From Alviniconcha marisindica (taxonomy: Eukaryota; Mollusca; Gastropoda; Provannidae), in NCBI GenBank assembly GCA_018857735.1, contig JABMCL010003913.1, positions 1 through 64,000 of the forward strand: a stretch of 64,000 nucleotides of DNA, written 5' to 3'. This document shows positions 1 to 13,248 of the stretch, piece by piece. Under the pieces are notes generated by a model. The model was not told the origin of the DNA. It saw only the letters and a program-made list of their open reading frames with translations, and did no database searches. Numbering within the stretch: the stretch's first letter is position 1; every line of letters starts with the position of its first letter. Position numbers and translations under genes: made by a program.

Positions 1-367
1 CCACGCTTTAACTGATTTTGTTTCAGATTGATGGTTTGCGAGCATGAGTAAGTTTTTTCATTGTTGCTGTTTTGTAGAAATTTATAGCCATTATACATAT
101 TGACAGAAGTCGCTCTGTCACCTCAGATTCTGGGACAGAAACGAAATGAACGACTCTATACCGCTTGTTGATGTCTGTTGATTTAGACAGCGTTCGGTGT
201 TTGTTGATACAGAATTCAAAATCGTTTATTCATTCCATTACAGGATATTACAGTATCAACTCGCACATGAAAAGCACATAACGGCAATAAGAGAGCGCTT
301 GATGCCTGTTGATTCAGACTGACACGTGATGAGGAAAACTTTACGGCCGCCTTCAGAAAAACTGGTC

Positions 368-368
<1 letters not shown>
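1..368. other. No gene identified at left edge
   Basis: No convincing coding sequence is seen. A good 3' splice-site-like tract ends in cag at 24-26 and a gtaagt lies at 48-53. They would bound a 21-nt segment, but no flanking exon is available to test it. Confidence 0.4.
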
Positions 369-409
<41 letters not shown>

Positions 410-500
410 TGTCACTGTGTGTGTGTGTGTGTGTGTGAGTGTCACCTCAGCCGGTGTCAGTGTGTGTCATTTGTGTGTGTGTGTGTGTGTGCGCGCGCGC
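369..500. repeat. GT microsatellite, interrupted
   Basis: This stretch is mostly (GT)n, broken by short GTGAGTGTCAC and TCAGCCGG islands and ending in a GC run near 490-500. The open frames across it are low-complexity Cys/Val repeats and are not taken as genes. Confidence 0.9.
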
Positions 501-765
501 AGTGTGACGGTGTGTCTCAGTGTTGCCATATCAATGTACAGTGGGGGCGAGCCCGTGTGTATGAGTGCTGTGAGTGTATGTGCACCATACTGAAACTCGG
601 CCAAGCTTGGTTTACGACATTCCGGCTTCCTTTGGAGGAAGATGCCGGAAAGCGATGCTCGGCGGAGTCAGTGTGTGCGCAACAAGACGTTGTAGGCCCT
701 ATGTGTGTTAGGTAACGTCGAGTGCAGACTCGATAGTGACAAGGAGCTGACACGCAGAAGGGACT

Positions 766-1127
766 GACACAACAGTCAGTTGCTTCACAATGTGTAGGAC
801 TGGAAACAATATTTACACAGCTAGACTGACGGTTAGTCGTTGAGATGACGCCATGACTGGCTGACTAAGTTGTGATGTCACGCCGCCACATCTGCAGGCT
901 GAACTTCGAGCCATTCTGTGGCAGTAAGTAAGTTGGTGTTTTACTTACTGTGGCAGCCGGTATGGCTCGAAGTTCAGCTCTCCAGATGTGGCGGCGTGAT
1001 GTCACAACTTGACTTAGTCATGGCCGCGTCATCAGTCTCAACTGACAACTAACCCGCTTCAATTCCAGCTGTGTAAATATTGTTTCCAGTCCTACACATT
1101 GTGAAGCAACTGTCTGTTGTGTCAGTG
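766..1127. repeat. Long palindrome (about 360 bp)
   Basis: The left arm from 766 and the right arm ending at 1127 are reverse complements with only scattered mismatches; the 57-bp outer parts (766-822 and 1070-1127) are almost identical. The centre lies near 946 and carries a gtaagtaagttggtgttttac segment. Each arm has a CRE-like tgatgtca next to a GC-rich cgccgccac patch. It may be a foldback element or a duplicated promoter fragment; nothing in it is coding. Confidence 0.85.
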
Positions 1128-3180
1128 TGGCAAACCGCCGCACGAGAAAGAAGACATTCATCCTGAGCGCATCGCATCTCTACTCAGTGATAATTATTGG
1201 AAGAACTTCGCATACAATGACTAGCATCAAATTAGTGACTGGATAAGATGAGTTTTAACTAATCTGGCGCTCCGGTTTGTTCGTACTCATCTGTGCATAC
1301 CCGGAACGCGCGTACTGTGGAGAAAGCTCGATACAAATATCTTCCCAATCTCCGGAGAACACCGACCGTCCATTTGAAGCTAATGGAACCCTGATCTACA
1401 ACACCTCCCGATAACAGCAGCCTGCTTCTGGCCGTGTCTCCGCTCATAACTGGAACTGATGTGTCTGCCTTAACTTGTGACTTTGAAAATTGCCTCAAGG
1501 AAGTGCCGTTCTACCGGCGGTAGTGTGTGGCGAGTCACAAACACCGATTAATGGGAGTATCTGTTGTGATAGTCAGTGGTTGTTCCGTTAATGAGTTTCC
1601 TGACAAAACAGCGTAGTCGCAAACACTATTCTTCGACAAACTAAATGTTCCGCGTAGTCTGGATCCAGATTTTACGGTGAAGCAACTACGGGTCATGCTG
1701 GAGCTTCTGTAGCACACTGCGGATGTCCGCTGCGCTGGTACTCGTAAATCACTGCAAACACTCCTGCTTCTCCGCCGAACATCAGCCCGATTGCGAATGA
1801 GGACTCTGTGTACAATGCAAACCAATTAGTAAAATTACATGCAATCTGTCTGTTCATAAATCAGTGCCCGCCCCCTGCTCCCCTCAAATAAAACTGCACG
1901 TTCTGGCCGTTTATTTACCAGGAACTGACAATTTCACGCCGACAATGCACTAATTGTTCATGGTGCGAGTGTCCATTATACTGTGTGCGTGCGTGTGTGC
2001 ACGTTAGTCTGCCATGCAGTCGAAATATACATAATGTTGATCGGCAGTCAGTCTGTAAAAAAGCTACTCTGTCCCATATTCGTGTTCTGATTGAGTCCAA
2101 TAGCTCATGTTCCTTCTCACAATTCCTAGGTAAAATTGTTTCTGCTCTTTCTTGTAGAACAACGTGCAAAACCGACCTCCAGTGTGACAAAAATGTCTGT
2201 GTGGAGTAAGAATGTGTATCTATACATATGACTCCAGCATAGCGCAGCCATCGACTTGTTGCCGTATATTCGCCGATGATATACAAGAGGAATGATTAAG
2301 TCCCTACAGAGGAAAAGGAGTAATTCGTTTTCTTTAAGCAGATGTCACAGAAGCACACACACACTTAAATCGACAAAAAACTTCAATAATAGATTTCACC
2401 CTTTTATTAAAAATATAAATATGTAGACAGATTGTTGAACTGCCGACAATGGCGAGATCCTTTGTGGACTTCTTCCTCTGTTGACTGACTGACTGACTGA
2501 CAGACCAGATTCCGGCACACCTGCAGACAGAGCACTCCACACAAACATAACAATACCCAGCAAACACTTTGTTCCTTTTGGCTCAACAGCGAGTGAACAA
2601 AGCGATAATAATAATGCTGCCTTTTCTGACTGAAAAACACACAAACACACGTGATTTCAGAGACAACTAACACATGATTTCAGAGACCAGCAACTGATTT
2701 TTGAAGATTCAGGGATTTTAAGGAAGCGAGAAAAGAAGAAAGGAAGGAAAGAAAGGGACAAGAAGAGCACACCATAGCATTCAGTACACACCATGGCATT
2801 AAAAAGAAGAAGTTTTGTCATTCAAAATGAAATTATCTCTGACACTTGCATCACAGTCATTCTTAACAATATTTAAAATAATGTGACAAACTATGCTGTT
2901 AAAAAATAAAATTAAAAAAAGGGGTGTCGGGGGAAACAAACAAACTTTCAGTGGTTATAGCTATCTGCTCTCAACTGTTCAACTGTGGACTGATTTAACG
3001 CATGTTGAGACCTATGCTGATAAAGGTACACATGATTCAAGATAACAAAATGACAACTCTTTCATTTCAAAATATAATTCTGTACATTAACTTGTGGTTT
3101 TTTGCTTTTGATCTTAGGGAGAGAAAAAAACAAGTATCTGAAAGATAATAAATGTGAGAGAGAATGAGGGTGAGCGAGTG

Positions 3181-3183
<3 letters not shown>
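1128..3183. other. Intergenic, no gene identified
   Basis: Short frames on both strands have no recognisable protein character. The first 700 bases are less AT-rich and contain more CpG than the surroundings, which could mean a promoter or an old repeat. From about 2300 onward the sequence becomes A-rich with simple stretches. Confidence 0.4.

Positions 3184-3213
<30 letters not shown>
3184..3213. repeat. GA microsatellite
   Basis: An uninterrupted (GA)n run of about 30 bases. Confidence 0.9.
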
Positions 3214-3215
<2 letters not shown>

Positions 3216-3722
3216 ACAGAAACGCTTTTTATTTACACAGGTTCATCACACAAATTCCAACAGCATACCTACACTACCCCACAATTACCAGACATCTCGC
3301 ACTTTGTTCACCTGACTATGCAACAGATCACAAGACGGTGGTGAACACTTCAGTGGTGAAAAAATATATACACAACACAAAAACACTTTATTATGAGAAA
3401 CACGTACATGCACATCCACCCACACATGCTTGCCTGCTTTCACACGCACACACAAAGCATGCAAACATGACTTTTGGTATTAAAAAGTCGGACAACATTA
3501 ATGGCAGTACTGTAATCAATCACCCATAACACACATCAAAGTAATACAAGTACACAGCTTCAACAACTTCTAAAGAAAACAGAAACTGTAACCATACCTT
3601 TGTCTGATGGCTCTGATCGCTTCATGTCCATCGTTCAAAATGACTGCTAGTAAACCAATACTAAATAATAATAATAGTAAAAATATAATTAATAATAAAA
3701 TCATTCTAAACCAATACTGACC

Positions 3723-3725
<3 letters not shown>

Positions 3726-3800
<75 letters not shown>
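3726..3800. repeat. GA microsatellite
   Basis: (GA)n run of about 75 bases with a single phase slip near 3762. The long Arg/Glu and Leu/Ser frames here are artefacts of the repeat. Confidence 0.92.
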
Positions 3801-3804
<4 letters not shown>

Positions 3805-4812
3805 CTATAACAAAACAAAAACTTAATAACACACAGTCAACCACACCAATTCGTTCTTCATCTTCCCACACACAAAGAGTAAGATGTAAGTGTGAGCAAT
3901 TTGCCACGTATGTTCATGAAACTTTCACAGCCAACAACCCCAAACCAAACACTAACACCAGATCAGCACGTCACCATGTTTGCCAATTAATTTAAACAAC
4001 GCAACAAAGCTACAATAACATTATCTTACCATCTTTGGTGTGTTCAAATGTTAAAGTTCAGATTTTGAGAAAAATCCAAATTATGGTCACAAATACAGTA
4101 GTTTATATTGTGAGAAAAATCAAAGTAACTGTCAACAACAATCATTTTAATCAAGTTAGTTACTGTGTTCAAAAAGTTGGGGATAAATGCTTCAGTGGCA
4201 GTGGAACAGGTACACTTGTTTGAAAAAAACCTAAACAAAAATAAATAAATAAACCACACCCCAAAACAATCATAAGATTTTTTTTAAAATGCCAACTGCT
4301 CTTGAAGCTGCACAGAAATCCTGACATTTTCTGAACTTTCTTTCTCTTTGCTCTGTTGTCCTCTGTTGTTGTTTTTTACACTTTGTTCTTCCTTGCAGCC
4401 CCCTACACCTTTTTGTCCCTCTTTTTTCTTTATTGCAGCAAAAGAAGAGATGAGCATGTCACTGAAATAATTTGGCTTGTGAAACAGAATTGCATTCACT
4501 TGATAGTTTCACACATAAAAGAGCACAAATCAAAGACATCATTATGTTACATAAAAATCAATAAATGATACTGTCAGTCTCGTGTTCAACAAATCTAAAA
4601 CATCCGACATTCAAACGATCAAAACTGGTGAAAAAAAGAAAAAAAGGACAAATCATGAGCACACCAATATACAAGCCCGCCAAACAGCGTGAGTATTCAC
4701 TGAAAGTAAACAGAGATGGGTAAGAGCTGGGTGTAATAGCTGCAGTAAGGAATAAGAAACATAACATTTGCTTTCACACTTAAAAACAATATAAATTCAG
4801 CTCTGATTCTGT

Positions 4813-4919
<107 letters not shown>

Positions 4920-6379
4920 AACATGGGCATGTACAACGGAACATGAAATGCCCTCCCTAGGAAGCGGAAAACATCACTCAATAAAGCTGCAGAACTTGTA
5001 TTTTGATGTACCCATGGTGGAACCAATTTCCAAAAAAGAAGAACAAGAAAAAAAGGTTGCAGTGCAAATGACTGAAAATGGACAAACAGTTGATTGCACT
5101 GCCAGGCAAAATTTCACAGAGATAAACAGTATACATTTATTGATTTGATGTACGTACTCATGACAATTCCAACAAAACAGCTGTTTGGGAACTGAAAGAA
5201 ACCAGATGCTCTTTATTTCATCACATCATAGCTACAAGCACAGTTTATACATTCAAAACAAACTGCATGACAATATCAATTAGCTTCCACTGCAAAAAAT
5301 GGAGACAAAAAGAAAAGGGAAATTCAACTCAAACATACTAAAAATAATGACCACATGCCAAACATGTGAAATTTTAGAGAACAGAAAATTTACTTAGAAT
5401 GAAAAAGAATTGTAAAAAATGACCCCGAAACACAAAGAAATTACACACACGCACTGCCCCCCCCCCCACCCCACCCCTCCAAAAGAAACCCAACCCATCT
5501 GCACAACTTTGGCTGTACCATTTAAATGACGCCTCAAAATAAAATACAACATCAAAAATAAAAATAAAACACAAAAAACACACCACACACACCTTTATGC
5601 AAAAGTGACAAAAGATCATGAGAAACCATTTCCTGCTTTTTATAGAACATTGATTCTTATTAAGTATGTTTTCCTCTCCTGTTGACTTATTCACACTACA
5701 GACACTGTTTTCTATCATAACCAGGAACATTACATGAAATGTACAGAAGAGTCACGCACAGACCAACATAGTTCCTCGGTCAAGCTGAGGCCCTGGAAAA
5801 AAACTAAGCAGTTTCAATATTGCATTAAAAATTCCCATTATGCGTACATACCAAGACTTGTCATTCCTGTCAGGCCTAACATGTTACTGTATACTACTGT
5901 CAAAACAGGCTGCACATGAAACCAGACATTTTGCACACAAAAGCTGAGTAAGTGCTGACATCGTACATCACATGACAGTTGAACACACTGAAGAAAGCCT
6001 CTTTCATTACTTTCAGCAAAGGAATACTATTACGCCAGGAGAATAAGAATATGAGGATACTGACATGAAGTTTGCTTGCACAATGCTTTTGATTGGATTC
6101 AGACAGTTTGTTCAATTTCAGTGTGGTCCAAATCATATGTGTGTTTAAAAAAAGATTTTTATAACCAGCAATGTAGTGTTCTAGGTCAGCATAATAAATG
6201 CACCCTGGCCAGTTCAAATACATACTGGACTAGTGTCTGAATGAACACTGGTCGGGTCAACAAACATGATGTGAACTGTAATGAAACTGGGAAAGAAGAA
6301 ATACCTTGCAGGGCCTTGTACTGGAACCTGCTACCTGAATAAGGAATGCCTGCTAACATTAATTTTCTCACATTTCTTC

Positions 6380-6964
6380 TGTCAAAGGAACTGGCCTTCT
6401 CAGTTCCAGAGAGAGAAAAAACTTTTTTTTAAACTCATTTGTATCAATGTTCACTATTTTAGTCATTATTTTCTGCAGCTTTAGTTCTTACTTTAGCTGG
6501 ATAGTCCCCCCCCCCCCCATTCTATTACATTTCAGTGATAAAATATAACTTGGGGTAAACCCAATACATCCACCCTTTTCTAGAATGCTGCAACACACCC
6601 TTTAAGTTTGCTCCATGGAGATAAACACTTACAGAATAAAATACAAAAAAACTAGCGACAAAAATGAAAACTACACGCACTTCTTCTGTGATCTATATGC
6701 AGAACGGAGCGCCTCTGGTGCTCTACGATTTATCCACCGTGATATCAAACACACTTTAGTGACACTGCAATGTGGGAAAGAATGCCAAACACACGAAAGA
6801 GTACATGAAAAAATTGACTTCAATACTTTCAGCTGCAAAATATTTACTGGGGATCACGTTCTTTTCATCTGTTCAAAAGACTCAGAGAGTTATTTTCAAT
6901 TCAAATCTGAGCAGGCTAGTTCCTTTAACAATGATACCAAGACTTGGAAGAGTGAATACTATGT
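6380..6964 (+). repeat. Diverged dispersed repeat, copy 1
   Basis: Shares several blocks in the same order and orientation with 56350-56765: a ggccttctcagttccag block, an A/T-rich spacer, a ccccttttcnagacagctgcaacac-like block, and a gacaaagatgaaaactacacgcacttcttctgtga-like block. One copy is open for 120 codons from 6615, but the frame is broken in the other copy, so it is not called a gene. It could be an old interspersed element or duplicated 3' UTR sequence. Confidence 0.5.
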
Positions 6965-7012
6965 AGCTGGATTTTAACGTCCTGTCAACCACAAAGGGTC
7001 ACCTCAGGACAA
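6965..7012 (+). repeat. Fragment of a GTTTTAACGTCC-type repeat
   Basis: ggattttaacgtcctgtcaaccac resembles the core of the gttggtgttttacgcc repeats elsewhere in this window: the same gtttta-cg-c-gtcaacc order, followed by a cggt/caaa and tcaggac/tcagggc end. It is probably a diverged member of the same family. Confidence 0.4.
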
Positions 7013-7245
7013 TCAAACTGTCAGAAGCAAATGCTCACTTCAAAACCTCTCGTATATAAATATAAACCATTTTCTCCAGTCAGTCCACAAAACCAATCCT
7101 TACATAAACATAAAACAAATATTACCCCTGTTAAAAGAGCACATAACTTCATAAGGCTAGGATGACAAACAAAACAACCTACAAAAGGCAAAGTCCAATC
7201 TGTCACTGCGGGTCTTGTTACCACTGCTGGGTATACCACTAGTTC

Positions 7246-7832
7246 AGTAAAACCTCTGATGAAAGGCCAGCCTTTTAAGCCCATCTGATAAAATGGTCAG
7301 TTCTATGCGTACATTTCCTCTTGCTTGTAAATATGTCAATCAACCCCTCACCTTGCTTGTAAATTTGTCAATCAACCCCTCATCTTGCTTGTAAATCTGT
7401 CAATTAACCCCTCATCTTGCTTGTAAATCTGTCAATCAACTCCTCACCTTGCTTGTAAATCTGTCAATCAACTCCTCACCTTGCTTGTAAATTTGTCAAT
7501 CCACTCCTCATCTTGCTTGTAAATTTGTCAATCAACCCCTCATCATGCTTGTAAATTTGTCATTTAACCCCTCATCATGCTTGTAAATCTGTCAATCAAC
7601 TCCTCACCTTGCTTGTAAATCTGTCAATCAACTCCTCACCTTGCTTGTAAATCTGTCAATCAACTCCTCACCTTGCTTGTAAATCTGTCAATCAACTCCT
7701 CACCTTGCTTGTAAATCTGTCAATCAACTCCTCACCTTGCTTGTAAATCTGTCAAACCCCTCACCTAAGACCATCCCTTTTTTCAGACTTGTTCAGGATT
7801 GTCAGGGCACTTGTACATCAGAGGTTTCACTG
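7246..7832. mobile_element. Non-autonomous DNA-transposon-like element with satellite core
   Basis: cagtaaaacctctgatg at 7246 is matched, inverted, by catcagaggtttcactg ending at 7832. This gives 17-bp terminal inverted repeats around about 590 bp. A 31-bp minisatellite fills the interior. There is no transposase frame. No convincing target-site duplication was seen, so the exact ends are uncertain. Confidence 0.5.
7315..7760. repeat. 31-bp minisatellite
   Basis: About 14 copies of a unit reading cttgcttgtaaatctgtcaa followed by tcaactcctcac. Units in the right half (from about 7585) are almost identical; those on the left vary at a few positions, such as aacccctcatc for aactcctcacc. Confidence 0.92.
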
Positions 7833-7839
7833 CATCACC

Positions 7840-8110
7840 CTGTATGCAAGTAGGCTCAGAAACTTACTTATTTAAGATAAAAGAGGGAGGAAGGTTGATA
7901 AAAAGATATAAGGTGGGTGGGGGTGGGGGATTAATTCTTTTTTTCTGTATGCATGCACACTCGAAAACCTTTTCAAAAAAGATAAAAGAGGGGAGAGTTA
8001 TATTTTACTTCTGTATGCTAATAGGCCCAGAAACTTTAAAAAAGATAAAAGAGGGGGAGGGTTATCTTTTACTTCTGTATGCTAGTAAGCTCAGTCAGAC
8101 GCTTTAAAAA
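7840..8110. repeat. Degenerate 60-80 bp tandem repeat
   Basis: Four copies share ttctgtatgc, a variable gcagaaac/cagaaactt part, aagataaaagaggg and a ggttat tail. The first copy, near 7838, is the most diverged. Confidence 0.7.
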
Positions 8111-10974
8111 AACAGTTTTATTAACACAGAGGAAACGTCTCCATATTTGGTCTTTAGAGCTGTAGCAACTGTAGCTTCTGCAAGACATGTCCACCAAAAC
8201 CAAAACAATGAAAGGGGAAAAAGAAAAGTGTCAGAGCGTACCACCGAACCACACCCCAAATCAACAAACAAGGGAGTTGATTAGCACAAAAGAGGTCACA
8301 CAAACAGAACAACACAGACCCCAGTTGCCTACAGTAATTCTAACCTGGCATGTGACTAAATACAAGGTATGTAAAGTCCACCAGAGGTACCTAACCTGTA
8401 CCTACCTCTGCAGGCATGATTTTTTTGAATTCTCCTCTGACATGAATTTGATTAATATCTACTGAGAAGGCCATAATATGTACAGTCTGTTTTGTAACTT
8501 CATCTTAACCTAGAAATCCATACGAATGATAAGAACAGAAATGAAATTCCTGCTTGTATCCTATTTCTGTCATTTTCTGTTTACAATATCCAGTTTCGGC
8601 CGTAACGATGAATATTTTTGTTTTCTGCGTAAAAACACTGCTGATAGTACTGCTTAAACTTTCTCATCTTTCAAAGCAACAAACTCAATGTGGACCATCT
8701 GCATCAGTGTGCACAAAAAGTTAGAGCACATTAAAATACAAGCCCAATGCAAAGTCTCGGGTACTTAGTAAACCCTGAAGGTCATATCAAGGGAGAAACA
8801 AATCATCAGGTCACAAGTGAAGTCAGAGCCACACCTAGTGACGCATGTCATTTTAGTTGCAAAAAAGGCGGGGGGAAAACACAAAACAACTTGTACAAAA
8901 TGGCAAGGTATAAAGTAGAAAGGCAGAATTTCTGAAGAAACTTTGGACAGCTCTGGATTCTCAGCAGAGGGACCTTAATTTATGCACCTGAGAGAGCGGA
9001 AAGCAAGTGTGCTTCTGTGCTTTCATACACCAACACTCCCCACCACCCAAATAACATTCTTTATGTCTGAGATAATAAAACGCAATCCCTGTGTTACAAG
9101 CACAATAATCAAGACATGAAATCACTGGCTCTCTGCTCCCCGAGACCCGCAAATGGAGATTGAATGATGCAAGGAAGTTTCTTTCTTTTTCCTAATTAAT
9201 GCTTCTTGGGTTCACCAGTCAGTGATTAAAATAAAAATCATTAAAAACAATTTTAAATGATAAAGAAGTGATGATCATCTCTTTGATTTTTCCAAAGCAA
9301 ATAACATTATGATAGATCATGATATATAGCAATAATATATTTAGACTGATGGATCTGGTCACACTGAGACTGATGAACGAGGTTATTGCCATCTTTTCAG
9401 ACCAGTTTAAACTGCTGCCAGTGGGTGCTGCTCAGTGTACAAATTACTGTGTGCCCAGCAAACAGTAACAATCAACATCTCCAGCACATAAGTACATTAA
9501 CCTCAGATGACTATATCATTTAGTTCAACGGCTTTCAAAAGTTCAAACATTACTGGTAGATTTGATTTTACAATTTTATAACTTACCCTAATGCCAAGAT
9601 TTTCTTGCAGGTGACTGAATTCCCAACTTCACATCCTCTTTTAACTGATGCTATCAGTTCAGTTTGGTTCATGATGGTATCTATGCATAGAAGCCCAGAT
9701 ATACTCCACCCCTTCCCCAACGCTGCCTTTGAAACAGTTCCGGTGTTCATCTAACTGACAATGGCCCTCTCAGGTCCTTCGAGGAAGACAATTGAGAACT
9801 TCCTCTTTTATATGATGCTATCAGCTGTAGGAACAAGAACAGCCAATGGACATGCAACTCACATTCAAAGGACATTAAAAACCGACAAACACACACAAAG
9901 AACAAGCACTCAGACCACTGGCCTTCAAAATGGGAAAATACAAGTTACTCTCACTCTTAAGCAACCTCACTAGAAAGAAATGCTTGACTTTTTTCAACAC
10001 ACAAAAAGAAAGAAAAGGAAAAAAACAAAAAAACTGAAACTGGTAAATACTGAAGCAAATTATAACCCTCAAAAGTCACCTCTTTAATGATTTGATTATT
10101 CCATGTATTTTTAACAATCCCCCCCCCCCCCCCCCCCCCGGCTTTGTGTCTACATCAAACTAAATTGTCATGCATAATAATACTAACAGGTACTTAAGGT
10201 GCTTGGAAAGTTGTGAATTAAGTTATAACACTTACAGCATCCAAGAAAATAGCGAAGTTTCAGCTATCAAGACCTGAGTGACTGGCTGGTTTAACACTGA
10301 GTGCTACCACAGACTCACACTTTCCCCACAAATACAGTTATACGAAGTTATTTTTCTTCTTTTTCCATGACCCCCTCCCATACCTTCCACCAACAAACAA
10401 ACAAACATTAAAAAAGAGAGCCTGAAACAACCACAAAAACAACAGCATGAGCTATTCATTAGCCATCCACGTATGCTCAAAAACATATTCAAACGCAAAA
10501 AAAGTGTATGCAAAAAACATTTCAAGTCCACCTAGATGGAACATATTATAATCACAATGCCCCCAAATTTCTCTTGCCACTCACTCAGCTAATGTACATA
10601 CTTTTTTCAAGAACCGTCCTTCACAAATCCAACAGGCAAACAACGCAAAAGGAAGTTGCAATAGAACCAATGAATATCATCAGTTTACCGTGCAAAAACT
10701 GAGTCTCCTTTTGCACATTCTCTGTGGCTTTTTGCCTAACAAATCAAAAGGAAGTATACATACTGTATGAGCTGCTGCCCTTTGTGCTTTGTAGTAGTAA
10801 GCTTATGCAGTAACAATGTGCCCATAGTAAGTCACTGCTATTCTGTCACTAGTTGCAAGGTACTAATACTATAATGATATGGATGCTTCTTTCGTGGCCA
10901 CCAGTCAAATATCATTCACGGACACAACAGCGACACAAATACAGTGAAAGAAACATGACTACACTCAATGTCTT
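8111..10974. other. Intergenic AT-rich DNA, no gene identified
   Basis: Small frames show no conserved character. A C-run of about 20 lies at 10120-10139. No RNA gene was recognised. Confidence 0.4.
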
Positions 10975-11475
10975 CTGGACTTATCTGACACTAAACTGTC
11001 TCTGAAGAGGTACTGGTGGGAAGGTGAGAGCCAAAACCCAACAAGTTTGCTCAGAGAGGGAGCCTGTTTTTAATGCCATGCTTCAACCACCCAAACGATT
11101 CTGCATTACCATGTGCAGCAAAAACAAAACAACCCCACAAATAACCTAAATGCTGGCTGGACATAGTTAACACAATGCTGTCTCTCAAGAGGCGGGGACC
11201 AGAACCCTAGATGTCTGGTGAGAGAAGGAGCCTGTGGTGCAACCGCCAGAATAATTCTGCATTACAATAAGCAACGAAATACACTGAAAGTCCGGGCAAA
11301 CATGAATCGTAATGCTTGCTGACATGTGTAACAACTAACATTGTGCACTGTTTCTAAAGTGACACTGGTGGGGGACCAAAATCTGAGGAGTCTGATGAGA
11401 AAGAAAGCCTACATCCAACACTATGCTGCAACCATTGGAATGATTCTGAATTATGATGAGCAGTGATATTTCCCA
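10975..11475. repeat. Degenerate tandem repeat of about 180 bp, three copies
   Basis: Three successive segments share the order: tgtctctgaagaggtactggtggg-like, a ccaaaacc/ccagaaccc part, a gagagggagcctg-like part, gcttcaaccacc/gcaaccgccag, and gattctgcattac/gattctgaattat, then gcagcaa/gagcagtga. Copies begin near 10997, 11180 and 11360 and are strongly diverged. Confidence 0.65.
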
Positions 11476-13248
11476 CTTTTTGATGATTTGCTATAATGGG
11501 AGGCAAGGCAACAAGTGTCCATAAACCACCACACCAACTTCATCAGATCCCATGCTTCTTTTAAAGATACCCATGAGAACACTGAACATATTCCCCCCCC
11601 CCTCTTATTTTTAGTTGTGAAACACTAACAAAAAACATGTTCACACAAAGTTGGTCAACAGGGTAGGGTGTTAGGTTTGATCTTTTCTCTTGCCTTCACC
11701 ACAGGAATTAACTTTTTTCATCATCAGCCGGTGCCACAGCACCTAAAACACTGTCCCTATCTCTGCAGGCAAATACTGAACAGCTGTAACTTTAACAAAC
11801 TGTACCATTTCCAGGTTGCCTACAGCAGCAAGTTCGTGTAAAAGGCATATGCCATAAATCCAGTATCAAAAACTATTCAGTTCAGGGATGAGGACAGAAA
11901 AGGGGCCACTGTATCTCACTGTGTAAACTAAATAATATCAGAATGTTTTATTATATTCCACCTTACCACAGCCAGTTTTATTACGATATGATCTGGCTAA
12001 GCTCCTTTGACAGGCAACTTTAAATCAAAGCCTCAATTTCTGTTCTTTTCCCCAAGCTCTTCCCTCACCTTTCCAAATGGGTGAACCTCCTAACTGAAGG
12101 CCACGTTTATTTGCAACTACTGATCAATACACAAGTTACTATGCATATTTTCTTTGCAACCACCGTTTTTTCCACTTTGCAATCACCTACTGCAAACACC
12201 CTAACCTGCAGAAGAAACTGTGTACATCCAGCATGTGAGTCTAGCTAGACAAAAGGTCCAAGCTGAAAGCAGCAACATAGCCGGTCAGGGTAGCGGGTGA
12301 GAAATGGATGTATCAAGATGCCAAGACAAACCATCAGCTTTGAATTTGTTATGTTTCATGAAATGGCTGTCAGTGTCACTGGTGTCAATGTCTCCCATAA
12401 ATTTTCTGAACCAATCTGTGGTCATAATCAGACGTGATGGTGTCCATCATAAATCTTCAAAATTTGTATCCTGCGACAGCATGGTCACGTTTTTATGGAT
12501 TACATTTTTGTTATGGGGTTGGGGTGGCAGGATTGAGAGGGTGGGCAGTAGTGGGAAGCCTAGAACCTAAAACAATTACAGTAACATGAATGCTCAAGAA
12601 GCAGACTCAGTAACTGTCAATATTGACAATGGTTTTGATCTGACAGAAGGAACGGCATTTGTTTATGCATGTATGCTGATAACTTTACATTCTTTTTTGT
12701 GTGCTTTTTACTAGTATTTTACACAAACATGCAAATGCTTTAGGCAAGCAGGACCCATGAATTTGTTCTGTTATTCTCCCATTTTTGACAAATACTGTCT
12801 GTACAAATTTATACAACACAGTATGAACCTAACCTATGCCCCCCACCCCCCTTTCCTTTTTATCATGTGTTGTAATTATAAGAAAAACAAACAAACAAAA
12901 ACTGGTTTCCTCCAGATCCCTGTAGTACACTGGAAATAATTTGCTTGATAATTTGTTTTTTTTAACATCCCTCACTATAATATATGAACAGATGTATACA
13001 TTATATGCAGGAAGTATTGTATTTAACTTGAACATGTAATAATTATGTACTTCAATGACCACGCAACTGTCAACAACAATAACAATAGTCATAAAAGAAC
13101 ATGTAAATGTTACGGTTGACAGTTTCTCTCATGCATCGGGACAGAAAAGGAAGAAGAGGGAAACAAGTTCAAAACGCTGGAGCGATGCTGACGCTGTGAC
13201 ACTGCTGCAGAGATGGAAAGTGTCTTCAACCATGGCCATGCTCTGCAT
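11476..13248. other. 3' flank / possible 3' UTR of the minus-strand gene
   Basis: No coding sequence is seen below the stop at 13249. TTTATT (AATAAA on the minus strand) occurs at 12106-12111 and 11947-11952, which would give a 3' UTR of roughly 1.1-1.3 kb. The actual cleavage site cannot be fixed from sequence. Confidence 0.35.

Noticed and set aside
3570..3995. Leu/Ser and Arg/Glu repeat frames
   Set aside because: Produced by the GA microsatellite.
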